Assembly: GCA_030632925.1 (NCBI GenBank)
Contig: DAOVTU010000157.1
Coordinates: forward strand, 1-6,775
Length of the DNA stretch: 6,775 bases
Direction: 5' to 3'
Source of the DNA: Candidatus Krumholzibacteriia bacterium
GTDB lineage: Bacteria > Krumholzibacteriota > Krumholzibacteriia > LZORAL124-64-63
Shown here: piece by piece, positions 1-6,775 of the stretch
Numbering within the stretch: the first letter of the stretch is position 1
How the letters are laid out: each line of letters begins with the position of its first letter
The notes under the pieces: model-generated
What the model saw: only the letters and a program-made list of their open reading frames with translations
Told to the model about the DNA's origin: nothing
Databases searched by the model: none
Program-made: the position numbers and the translations under genes

Positions 1-390
1 CGCCGTTGGCGCACTGGCATCAACCGCGCCGTCGCCGCGGACAAGGAACTGCACGCCGAACTCAATCCCGAGGATGCCAACCCGGATGATGACCCGTCCA
101 TCACGCCCTTGGCGATTCCGATGATCGCCGGTCCCGGCAGCATCACGACGGTGATGGTGCTCACGCCCCAGGCACCGCACCACCTCGGTGTGCCTCTGGT
201 GCTCGGTGCCGTCGTGGCGATCCTCGTACTGACCGGCGTTATCCTGATGGGGGCCGACGTGATCCTGTCGCGGCTGGGGGCCACCGGCATGAAGGTCATC
301 GAAAAGCTGATGGGATTGCTGGTCACGGTGATCGCGGTGCAGCTGATGATTGACGGAATTTCGCCTGTCATTTGCGGTCTTATCTCATAA
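1..390 (+). CDS. MarC-family integral membrane protein, 5' end outside the window
   Basis: The reading frame is open from the first base and ends at TAA (388-390), giving the last 129 residues of a protein whose start lies to the left. MarC-family proteins are usually a little over 200 residues, so somewhat more than half is visible. The signature is the stretch around residues 34-51, PLAIPMIAGPGSITTV, which matches the conserved half-helix of MarC/YchE/YhgN (UPF0056) proteins. Before it is a hydrophilic, acidic loop (about residues 15-32, ending in NPDDD). After it come two more hydrophobic helices: about 62-85, ending in a conserved-type RLGATG turn, and about 96-118, MGLLVTVIAVQLMIDGI, the usual family ending. 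The protein sits in the cytoplasmic membrane. Its function is not settled: the family was once linked to multiple antibiotic resistance, but that link was not upheld, and transport is only suspected. Nothing here ties it to the downstream proteases, from which it is separated by 178 bases. The internal ATG at 109 falls inside the conserved motif and is not the true start. Confidence 0.93.
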   Translation, partial: RRWRTGINRAVAADKELHAELNPEDANPDDDPSITPLAIPMIAGPGSITTVMVLTPQAPHHLGVPLVLGAVVAILVLTGVILMGADVILSRLGATGMKVIEKLMGLLVTVIAVQLMIDGISPVICGLIS

Positions 391-424
391 AAATGCCATT
401 TAAACGACTTTTTTGATTGCCCAA

Positions 425-458
425 ACTCCTACCGATGCTCTAGGGTGTCGGTAGGGGT
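425..458 (+). terminator. Imperfect RNA hairpin after the MarC-family gene; possible terminator or 5' leader structure
   Basis: Bases 425-439 can pair with 444-458 around a CTAG loop (440-443). This gives 15 consecutive pairs, of which four are G-U wobbles (427/456, 436/447, 437/446, 439/444). The core CCTACCGA / TCGGTAGG (428-435 with 448-455) is perfect. It lies 35 bases after the stop codon of the MarC-family gene. There is no T-run after it, so it is not a textbook intrinsic terminator. The run of six T (409-414) lies before it. The structure could end or stabilise the upstream message, or sit in the leader of the protease mRNA. Confidence 0.35.
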
Positions 459-468
459 AGATAGAAGT

Positions 469-488
469 TCATTTCACACATCATTTCA
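469..488. repeat. Short direct repeat TCATTTCA x2 upstream of the protease gene
   Basis: TCATTTCA occurs at 469-476 and again at 481-488, a period of 12 bases, in the AT-richer spacer about 80-100 bases before the start codon of the protease. Two short direct copies in a promoter region can be a regulator binding site, but 8-bp repeats also arise by chance. I see no convincing -35/-10 pair in this spacer, so the promoter position is unknown. Confidence 0.2.
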
Positions 489-553
489 GATTCTGGGCCA
501 GCGCACTGCATTGGTTCGATATGTGTCATACCATGCAGCGTGGTCATTGGTCC

Positions 554-561
554 GGGGGGAG
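554..561 (+). promoter_or_regulatory. Ribosome binding site that decides the start of the large protease
   Basis: GGGGGGAG lies seven bases before the ATG at 569. The in-frame ATGs at 521 and 533 have no comparable purine-rich site. They would also place a hydrophilic 12-16 residue extension containing His and Trp in front of an otherwise ideal signal peptide. The site therefore argues for translation starting at 569. Confidence 0.75.
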
Positions 562-568
562 CCAACCA

Positions 569-3500
569 ATGAGATCATCAGCTAAAGTCATCTTGCTGTC
601 CTTGGTGGCAATTTTCATGGCCGGAGTTCTTCCGGCCGCAGCGGCGGACTACACCGCCCTGGGAATTGACACGGGACAAGACATCAGCCTTACGGTTCAC
701 CGCAACGAGGACGGCAGCGTCCGCAAATTTTTCAACGACAACCGCGTGCCCAATTCCGGCACCCCGTCGGAAATCGCCAGCCGCTTTTTGGCCGACAACG
801 CCCTGGTCCTGTTTGACCAGGAAGTTGCCCTCGACAAAGCCGGCGTGGTCCGCTTCGGAGACGCCACCCTCGTCGACGTGCGCACCACCACCACCGCCAG
901 CGGCCACCACGTGTGGAAACAGGCCGTCGTTAGTGGCGTGCCGGTGTACAACGGCTATGTCGTGACCCACATCACCTTTGATGGCCAGGTCCTTTTTGTG
1001 ACCAGCGACATCGGCCCCAGCACCTTTACCCTGAGCGCTGACAAGGCCACCCTGGACCGCGAAACGGCCCTGGATCGGGCCATGAGCCTGATCGGTGGCG
1101 ACGGCGTGACCCGCGCAGTACCAACTGCCGAACTGGTCATCCTGCGCGCTGAAGATGGCGACCACCTCGCGTGGCGCACCGAGACACCGACGTACAACCC
1201 CTACGGTGACTGGGAAATTTTCATCGACGCCAACAGCACCACCGCTTTGCAGACCCGCGACCTGCTGGTCTGCATCAAGCCCGAAGAAAAACCCCTCAGC
1301 ATCACACCGCCGGTGGAAAACCGTCAGAGTGATCGCCAGTACAATAAGGGTGCAACCGCCGTTGGGTCCGGTGATGTCTTCATCGCCAACCCCCTCAATG
1401 GCCATCCCGAGCGTTATCCCTGGCGCGAATTCGAGCCCCTGCTGCCCACCGTCGTGGATGCCGTCAGCCTGACCAATCTTGACGGTTCCGGCCTGCTGGT
1501 CGGCCCCTGGGTCGAGGTTTTCAACAGCTCCGGCCCCCGCGCCGACGAACTCAGCCTTATCTACAACTACGACCCGACCATCGTGGCGGGCCACTTCCAG
1601 GAAGTGAACGTCTACTTCCACATCAACGAGTTCCAGGAGTACTTCCAAAACACGTTGGGCATCGCCAACGCGCGCAACCGCGTGACCGATTGCTACGCCC
1701 ATCAGGGCACCGACGACAACTCCGATTACAGCCCCAGCCAGGACCGTATCCGTTACGGTGACGGCGGCGTTGATGACGCTGACGATGGCGAAATCGTGTT
1801 GCACGAGTACGGCCATGCGGTGCACAACGACATCGTGCCCGGCTTCGTGTATGCGGCCGAGTCCGGCGCCATCAGTGAAGGTTTCGGCGATTATTTTGGC
1901 GCCACCTATGGCGACAACGCCCTGGTCGGCGAATGGGATGGCGTGAGCTACAATCCCGGCCCGCCGCCCTACCTGCGCCGCACCGATACCACCAAGCACT
2001 ACCCCGAAGACATCGTGGGTCAGGTGCACTCCGATGGCGAGATCATCTCTGCCGCATGGTGGGATTTCCGCAACCTCGTCGGTTCGGTCGTCGCTGATCA
2101 GATCATCATCGAAGGCATGTTCTACACGGGCGTCAACGCCACCTTCCAGGACTACGCCGACGGCATGGTGGCCGCCGACCAGGCCCTGCACGGCGGCACC
2201 CATGTGGGCTACATCTTCCAGGCCTTTGGCGGTCGTGGCATTGGCGCCACGTACCTGCTGAACTTCAACCACGTGGCCCTTGGCGACAGCGAAAACACCG
2301 CCGGCCCCTACCCCGTGGTCACGACCATCAGCCACACCAGCCCGATCACCGCGGCGGATGCCGTGACGCTGAACTACCGGATCACCGGCGCAGCTGCCTG
2401 GACGCCCGTCACCATGACGGCCACCGGCAACTTCGACGAGTGGGCCGCCAGCATTCCCGGACCCGGTCTCAACACCACCGTGGAATACTACATGACCGTA
2501 ACGGATGACGCGGGCATCTCCGGCGCTTCGCCGACCACCGCCCCGACCGACGTCTACAGCTTTATCCTGGGTCCGGATGCGCAGTTCCCCGTGGTGGCCC
2601 ACACCCCGGTGCGCGACCAACCCCTGCTGACCTGGCCCGCCTCTGTTGATGCCATGGTGACCGACAATGGTTCCATCGCTTCGGCTTCAGTGGCCTACTC
2701 GTTGAACGGCGTGCCCCAGGCCGGCCTGACCCTGGTTGACATGGGCGGCGACATGTTCAGCGCCATGTTCCCCGAAGCTGCCGGCAGCCTGATGATCGGT
2801 GATACTTTTGAGTACACGATCACCGTGGTGGACGCCAGCAGTTCGGCCAATACGACCGTCGACGGACCGCACACCTTCATGATCATCGACGCCCTGGGCG
2901 TGGTGCTGATCCTGGATGATGACACGGCGCCCAAGTCGGACAAGAAGTTCGGCAAGGACAAACAACCGTTGCCGCCGCACATCCGCGACGACATCCTCAA
3001 GGGAGCTTCGGCCACCAGCATGTCCGGCATCCTGACCAGCGCCGGTTGGGTTGTGACCGAAGAGGCCGCCGGTGTCAGCGATCCCATGAGTTGGAGCAGC
3101 TACAGCTTCATCGTGGTCTCCTCCGGTGCCAGCACCACCCCGCTTTCGGATGCCGCATTCCGGGCCAATGTCGAAGCCTATGTGGCCGGCGGCGGCAAGG
3201 TTCTTTCCGAAGGTGGAGAGGTGGCCTACGACGCCATCAATTCGCCTGGCTACCCGACCTACGCCAGCAATGTCATCCACGGTTTTGATTGGACCGCCGA
3301 CAACGCCGGCGGCCTGGTTGTGGCCACTGGCATGGATTCCCACCCTATCATGAGCGCGCCCCACATGGTGGCCGCCAGCCTTTCGCTGAACTACTCGGGC
3401 TATGGTGACCAGGATGCCTATCTCGCCAACCCCGACGCCTTCATCGTCATGGGCACGACCAACAACCCGGCCGCGGCCGGCATCATGGTCTTCGATGACA

Positions 3501-4843
3501 ACCCGAACCCGGCCAGTGCCCAGATCGTGCACTATTCCTTCAACTTCGCTGTTTTGGCCGACCCGGCCGAAGCGACCAAGCTGCTGGAAAACACCGCCTT
3601 GTTCCTGACCGCAGCCGAAGCCGGTGGCACAGCCAGCATGGCCGGCGAAGTGCAGGTCATGGGTGGCAGCAACGGTGGCGTGCTGATCGCAGCGAGCCCC
3701 GGTGGCTACAGCACCCTGACCAACCCGGACGGCACCTGGTTGATCGAAAACATGTTCGGCAATACCTACACCGTGACAGCAACCCTGGTCGGCTTTGGTG
3801 CCGCACCCCAGACCGTTGTGCTGGCTGATGGTGAAAACCGGACTGGCGTCGACTTCGGTCTGTCGCCCGAGCTGGAGTTCATCTACTGCGATGCACCCGC
3901 TCTGGTGATTCCGGACAGCGACGCAGCTGGTGTCTCGACCCAGATTCTCGTCACCGATGGTGATGTGCTGGTGGATGTCACTGCTGATATCGACCTGACG
4001 CACACCTGGAAGGGCGATCTGGTTCTCGAGTTGACCAGCCCCGCAGGCACGACCGTGCGCCTGCACAACCGGTCCGGCAGTTCGACCGACAACATCGTGA
4101 CCAACTTTGACGACCTGACGGCTGTCGACGGTCCCGGTGCCATGTCCGACTTCGATGGCGAAAGCCCCATCGGATTCTGGACCCTGTTTGTCAGCGACAA
4201 CGCCGGTGGCGATACCGGTACGCTGAACAACTGGTGCCTGAACGTGACGGTCAGTGATCTGGTCGTGGCCAGCGATGCTCCGGTATTGCAGGTCAGCCAG
4301 ATTGACGGCGGCCGTCAGCTGAGCTGGGACTACAACCCGATCACATCGGAAGCCTTCCACGTTTACCGCCGGACCGCCAGCAGCAACGCGGTGCGGATCA
4401 CGGAGCAGCCCCTGAGCAGCGCCGATGGTCACATCACGTTCAGTGACGACGCGGCGGAATTCGAAGTCGGCACCGTGTTGTACTACAGCCTGCGCGAAGT
4501 GCGCGACGGTGGCGTGCTCGACTTTGGTGACGAGATCGAAGTCACGGTGACCAGCTCGCTGCCCACCGCCTTCGCCTTGCACGACAACTATCCGAACCCG
4601 TTCAACCCGATCACCAACATCAAGTTTGACCTGCCCAAGGCCGGTCATGTGTCCCTGCGCATCTACGACCTGAGCGGTCGCCTGGTGCGTTCGCTGGTGG
4701 ATGAGAATCTGGCCCGTGCCAGCCACACCTACCAGTGGGATGGAGCAGACAACAGTGGTCGCCGCGCGGCCAGTGGCGTATACTATTACCGCGTGCAGAC
4801 CGAGCGCACCTCGGAGACCGGTAAGATGATGTTGGTCAAGTAG
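569..4843 (+). CDS. Secreted multidomain thermolysin/fungalysin-like zinc metalloprotease with C-terminal sorting-type module
   Basis: This 1424-residue secreted protein is a clan MA gluzincin endopeptidase. I chose the ATG at 569 because of its ribosome binding site and signal peptide (residues 1-26, basic start, hydrophobic core, AAAA before D27). Residues about 30-235 look like a fungalysin/thermolysin-type propeptide, including GVPVYNGY and a PepSY-like strand pattern. The catalytic domain (about 250-575) has HEYGH at 412-416 (zinc ligands His412 and His416, general base Glu413). The third ligand is Glu437 in GAISEGFGDYFG, and His487 in QVHSDGE is the likely transition-state His. The set is complete, so an active enzyme is expected. 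Then follow two Ig-like modules (about 580-670 and 673-775), an alpha/beta domain resembling the class I glutamine amidotransferase/ThuA fold (777-1018), a carboxypeptidase-regulatory-like beta domain (1022-1101), and a proprotein-convertase P domain (1103-1228, with Cys1107 and Cys1223 placed for a disulfide). A fibronectin-III-like module (1232-1329) precedes a YPNPFNP module (1331-1424). The zinc site is certain. Assignment to M36 rather than M4, and exact domain borders, are less so. Confidence 0.9.
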   Translation: MRSSAKVILLSLVAIFMAGVLPAAAADYTALGIDTGQDISLTVHRNEDGSVRKFFNDNRVPNSGTPSEIASRFLADNALVLFDQEVALDKAGVVRFGDATLVDVRTTTTASGHHVWKQAVVSGVPVYNGYVVTHITFDGQVLFVTSDIGPSTFTLSADKATLDRETALDRAMSLIGGDGVTRAVPTAELVILRAEDGDHLAWRTETPTYNPYGDWEIFIDANSTTALQTRDLLVCIKPEEKPLSITPPVENRQSDRQYNKGATAVGSGDVFIANPLNGHPERYPWREFEPLLPTVVDAVSLTNLDGSGLLVGPWVEVFNSSGPRADELSLIYNYDPTIVAGHFQEVNVYFHINEFQEYFQNTLGIANARNRVTDCYAHQGTDDNSDYSPSQDRIRYGDGGVDDADDGEIVLHEYGHAVHNDIVPGFVYAAESGAISEGFGDYFGATYGDNALVGEWDGVSYNPGPPPYLRRTDTTKHYPEDIVGQVHSDGEIISAAWWDFRNLVGSVVADQIIIEGMFYTGVNATFQDYADGMVAADQALHGGTHVGYIFQAFGGRGIGATYLLNFNHVALGDSENTAGPYPVVTTISHTSPITAADAVTLNYRITGAAAWTPVTMTATGNFDEWAASIPGPGLNTTVEYYMTVTDDAGISGASPTTAPTDVYSFILGPDAQFPVVAHTPVRDQPLLTWPASVDAMVTDNGSIASASVAYSLNGVPQAGLTLVDMGGDMFSAMFPEAAGSLMIGDTFEYTITVVDASSSANTTVDGPHTFMIIDALGVVLILDDDTAPKSDKKFGKDKQPLPPHIRDDILKGASATSMSGILTSAGWVVTEEAAGVSDPMSWSSYSFIVVSSGASTTPLSDAAFRANVEAYVAGGGKVLSEGGEVAYDAINSPGYPTYASNVIHGFDWTADNAGGLVVATGMDSHPIMSAPHMVAASLSLNYSGYGDQDAYLANPDAFIVMGTTNNPAAAGIMVFDDNPNPASAQIVHYSFNFAVLADPAEATKLLENTALFLTAAEAGGTASMAGEVQVMGGSNGGVLIAASPGGYSTLTNPDGTWLIENMFGNTYTVTATLVGFGAAPQTVVLADGENRTGVDFGLSPELEFIYCDAPALVIPDSDAAGVSTQILVTDGDVLVDVTADIDLTHTWKGDLVLELTSPAGTTVRLHNRSGSSTDNIVTNFDDLTAVDGPGAMSDFDGESPIGFWTLFVSDNAGGDTGTLNNWCLNVTVSDLVVASDAPVLQVSQIDGGRQLSWDYNPITSEAFHVYRRTASSNAVRITEQPLSSADGHITFSDDAAEFEVGTVLYYSLREVRDGGVLDFGDEIEVTVTSSLPTAFALHDNYPNPFNPITNIKFDLPKAGHVSLRIYDLSGRLVRSLVDENLARASHTYQWDGADNSGRRAASGVYYYRVQTERTSETGKMMLVK

Positions 4844-4865
4844 TTGACCGATTCAGACAGCAGTG

Positions 4866-4893
4866 GCCCCGCCGACCTTCGGGTCGGCGGGGC
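4866..4893 (+). terminator. Perfect 12-bp hairpin with UUCG loop between the two protease genes
   Basis: GCCCCGCCGACC (4866-4877) pairs without mismatch to GGTCGGCGGGGC (4882-4893) around TTCG (4878-4881). The closing C-G pair makes this the extra-stable cUUCGg tetraloop. It begins 22 bases after the stop of the large protease and ends 46 bases before the start of the M28 gene. No T-run follows on either strand, so termination may be incomplete or factor-dependent. It could instead protect the 3' end of the upstream message while letting some transcription run on. Confidence 0.6.
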
Positions 4894-4928
4894 GCAGAAA
4901 TAACAGCAGTTCCGAAGACAAGAAATGC

Positions 4929-4933
4929 AGGAG
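4929..4933 (+). promoter_or_regulatory. Ribosome binding site that decides the start of the M28 peptidase
   Basis: AGGAG is followed by a six-base spacer and the ATG at 4940. The in-frame ATG five codons earlier, at 4925, has only a weak AAGACAAGAA stretch before it and would itself cover this site. The start at 4940 is therefore preferred. Confidence 0.7.
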
Positions 4934-4939
4934 TTCAAG

Positions 4940-6634
4940 ATGATCGGCACCTCGGTTGGCGCAAGCTGTTCCCGTATTCAAAAAATTGCAAATAATATCG
5001 CGATGATGGCCTTGCTCGTTTCCCTGTTGCCCGGCTCGGCCCTGGCCGCCGGCATTTCATTTTTGCCAGGCGCCAAGACTGCCGACATCCACCCGGTGCG
5101 CGCCAACCTCTCGGTGCTGACCTACCAGGTGCCTGGCGGCCTGCTGGTGGCCGACCGCCTCGTCCCCGGCGGCGAAACCCGCTTCGGCCAAGCCTTCACC
5201 CCCCAATACAACAGCTCCGACTTTTACCTGATCCAGGGCAAGTGCCATCCCCACACCGCAGCCGAGATGGCGCCGCAACTGAACGACATCGGCCACATCC
5301 ACTGGCAGAGCGACGCCGTTTTCGTGGTGGAAGTGCCCACCAACAAGGCCGAAATTTTCGCCGCCCGCGACATCAACCGCACCCACATCGCCCTGGATGC
5401 CCCGCCCACCGGCTGGGACCGTCACGCACCCCAACCCGTGGCTGTCTCACGACTTAGCCGGAACAATGTTCTGTTCCTGAACCAGGACTTCGTGGCCAAT
5501 GTGAGCGGGCCCGCCTTCTTTCAGACCATCCAGGAAATCAGTGGCCACGCCTATTTCTTCTATAATGGCCTCAAATCAGTGACGACCCGCTACTACAGCA
5601 CCGCCGACAAGGACCTCGTCGGCGACTACCTGGCCGACAAGCTGACCGGCTACGGCTACACCGTCACCTTTGATCCTTTTCTGTCCGGCGGCACCCAGTG
5701 CCGCAACATCATCGCCACCAAGACCGGCACCACCCTGCCCGATGAATACGTCGTGGTTGGCGGACACTATGATTCCATTTCACCGAATCCGACCAATGCC
5801 GCACCCGGCGCCGAAGACAACGGCTCGGGCACCGCTTCGGTCATGGAAATCGCCCGCATCGCCGCGGCCCGCGATTTCGAACGCACCATCCAGTTCGTGC
5901 TCTTTGATTCGGAAGAGCAGGGCCTCTTCGGCAGCGCGCATTTCGTAGACGACGCCACCCGCAGCGGTCGCAACATCGTCGCGGCCATCACTATGGACAT
6001 GGTGGCCTACTACAACGCGAACTACTCGGTGCGCATCGAAGGCGAAACGCCCTGGGAATGGCTGATGGCCACCATGGAGAGCCAGGTCAACATCCACACC
6101 GACATCGCCAACCAGAAGGACTACAACAGTTGGGGCAGCGACCATGTGCCCTTCCAGCAAGCGGGCATCCCGGCCTTTTTGGCCATCGATTACGACTACG
6201 GCAGCTATCCCGGCTACCACCAGACCGACGACAACTGGAACCAGATCGTGTCTTCGGCCAGCATCGGCACCCAGATCACCAAAGCCTGCGCCGCGACCAT
6301 GGCCGAAGTGGCCATCCTGCAACCGGACAGCAGCCCGGTCGGTGACCTGCCCGAGTTTGGCCCCCTGGAAATGGTGGCCTATCCCAACCCGTTCAATCCT
6401 CAGGTGATGATCAACTTCAGCCCGCAGCAGGCAGTGTCCGGCGAACTGGCCGTGTATGACATCAGCGGACGCAGGGTAGCTGTACTGGCACGGGGAGAAT
6501 TTGCACAGGGCCTGAACCAGGTGCGTTGGAACGGCACCGACGAATCCGGACAGGCCGTCAGCAGCGGGGCCTACATCTGCCGCCTCGAAGCAGGCGAGAT
6601 GAGCACTTCAGTGGCGATCAATCTGGTCCGCTGA
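4940..6634 (+). CDS. Secreted M28-family zinc peptidase (probable aminopeptidase) with C-terminal sorting-type module
   Basis: This 564-residue exported protein has a complete M28 (clan MH) active site with two zinc ions. The metal ligands are His276 in VVGGHYDS, bridging Asp293 in AEDNGSG, Glu326, Asp353 in ITMDMVAY and His427 in GYHQTDDN. Glu325, next to Glu326 in DSEEQGL, is the expected general base. GSDHVPFQQAGIPA just before the last His is also typical. The family cleaves single residues from peptide N-termini or removes similar small groups; the exact specificity cannot be read here. The signal peptide spans about residues 1-36 (core AMMALLVSLL, cleavage near SALA). Residues about 38-190 match no family I recognise. 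The peptidase domain covers about 190-455. Residues 475-564 form a YPNPFNP module (motif at 481-487) like that of the upstream protease. I see no PA domain inserted in the catalytic domain. The gene lies 96 bases after the large protease, beyond a strong hairpin, so it may be only partly co-transcribed. The start at 4940 is set by AGGAG; 4925 is the alternative. Confidence 0.92.
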   Translation: MIGTSVGASCSRIQKIANNIAMMALLVSLLPGSALAAGISFLPGAKTADIHPVRANLSVLTYQVPGGLLVADRLVPGGETRFGQAFTPQYNSSDFYLIQGKCHPHTAAEMAPQLNDIGHIHWQSDAVFVVEVPTNKAEIFAARDINRTHIALDAPPTGWDRHAPQPVAVSRLSRNNVLFLNQDFVANVSGPAFFQTIQEISGHAYFFYNGLKSVTTRYYSTADKDLVGDYLADKLTGYGYTVTFDPFLSGGTQCRNIIATKTGTTLPDEYVVVGGHYDSISPNPTNAAPGAEDNGSGTASVMEIARIAAARDFERTIQFVLFDSEEQGLFGSAHFVDDATRSGRNIVAAITMDMVAYYNANYSVRIEGETPWEWLMATMESQVNIHTDIANQKDYNSWGSDHVPFQQAGIPAFLAIDYDYGSYPGYHQTDDNWNQIVSSASIGTQITKACAATMAEVAILQPDSSPVGDLPEFGPLEMVAYPNPFNPQVMINFSPQQAVSGELAVYDISGRRVAVLARGEFAQGLNQVRWNGTDESGQAVSSGAYICRLEAGEMSTSVAINLVR

Positions 6635-6663
6635 TTGGAAATGATTTTTGGCAAGGAGCGTGG

Positions 6664-6732
6664 GTGCAATTTCTAGGGGGCACCACACAGAACGACATCA
6701 TCAGCACCAAGGAGGTCAACAGCCAAGCTTAA
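6664..6732 (+). CDS. Doubtful 22-codon micro-ORF after the M28 gene
   Basis: A GTG at 6664 follows AAGGAG (6653-6658) with a five-base spacer and opens 22 codons to TAA (6730-6732). The predicted peptide, starting MQFLGGTTQND, has no signal sequence, membrane helix or family resemblance that I recognise. The only support is the ribosome binding site. It may equally be untranslated spacer. The rest of 6635-6775 holds nothing I can name. GGAG in the last four bases could be the ribosome binding site of a gene starting just past the edge. Confidence 0.15.
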   Translation: MQFLGGTTQNDIISTKEVNSQA

Positions 6733-6775
6733 CCATCGATCCGGGCACACGGCCTGAATCAGAACTTTTTTGGAG

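Noticed and set aside
413..442. Possible promoter with TTGATT as a -35 box
   Set aside because: No acceptable -10 hexamer lies 16-18 bases downstream, and promoter consensus in this lineage is uncertain.
521..568. Upstream extension of the large protease from the ATG at 521
   Set aside because: It lacks a ribosome binding site and puts a hydrophilic segment before a signal peptide that begins properly at 569.
578..2620. 680-codon open frame on the - strand inside the large protease
   Set aside because: It is fully antisense to a gene with a complete zinc-protease motif set. Its translation is a low-complexity mix of Gly, Val, Ala, His and Asp with no domain, as expected from GC-biased third positions.
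2687..4726. 679-codon open frame on the - strand inside the large protease
   Set aside because: Same composition artefact. It mirrors the Ig-like, P-domain and sorting-module codons, which are clearly real on the + strand.
5780..6322. 180-codon open frame on the - strand inside the M28 gene
   Set aside because: It is antisense to the M28 metal ligands and shows no recognisable domain.
6741..6771. Possible terminator: weak GGGC/GCCT stem followed by a run of T
   Set aside because: The stem is only four pairs with one wobble, and the T-run begins about a dozen bases after it, too far for an intrinsic terminator.

Overview
The window is GC-rich bacterial DNA with every credible gene on the + strand. 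From left to right it holds the 3' end of a MarC-family membrane protein gene, a 1424-residue secreted thermolysin/fungalysin-like metalloprotease, and a 564-residue secreted M28-family zinc peptidase. It ends in a 141-base tail with one doubtful micro-ORF. There are no RNA genes, CRISPR arrays, insertion sequences or integrase-type mobile genes that I can support.

Both large proteins have a Sec-type signal peptide and end in the same kind of roughly 85-95 residue module. That module starts with YPNPFNP, continues through a YDxSGR strand and a W-(D/N)-G-x-D turn, and closes with a short hydrophobic tail. This FlgD-Ig-like / type-A-sorting-like C-terminus, joined to multidomain secreted enzymes and high GC, is typical of FCB-superphylum lineages such as Eisenbacteria, Krumholzibacteriota, Zixibacteria and relatives. 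It is not the low-GC Bacteroidota pattern. This placement is an inference from protein architecture, not a taxonomic result.

Layout: 1-390 is the C-terminal part of the MarC-family gene. 391-568 is a visibly AT-richer spacer with an imperfect RNA hairpin (425-458), a short direct repeat (469-488) and a strong ribosome binding site (554-561). 569-4843 is the large protease. 4844-4939 is a short spacer with a perfect 12-bp, UUCG-capped hairpin. 4940-6634 is the M28 peptidase. 6635-6775 is a tail that probably leads to another gene just outside the window.

Functionally, the two peptidases look complementary. A gluzincin endopeptidase would cut proteins outside the cell, and an M28 exopeptidase would trim the resulting peptides. 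The matching C-terminal modules suggest export or surface anchoring by the same route. The window shows no clearly new system. The most interesting points are the domain composition of the large protease, the unassigned N-terminal region of the M28 protein, and two RNA hairpins in the spacers.
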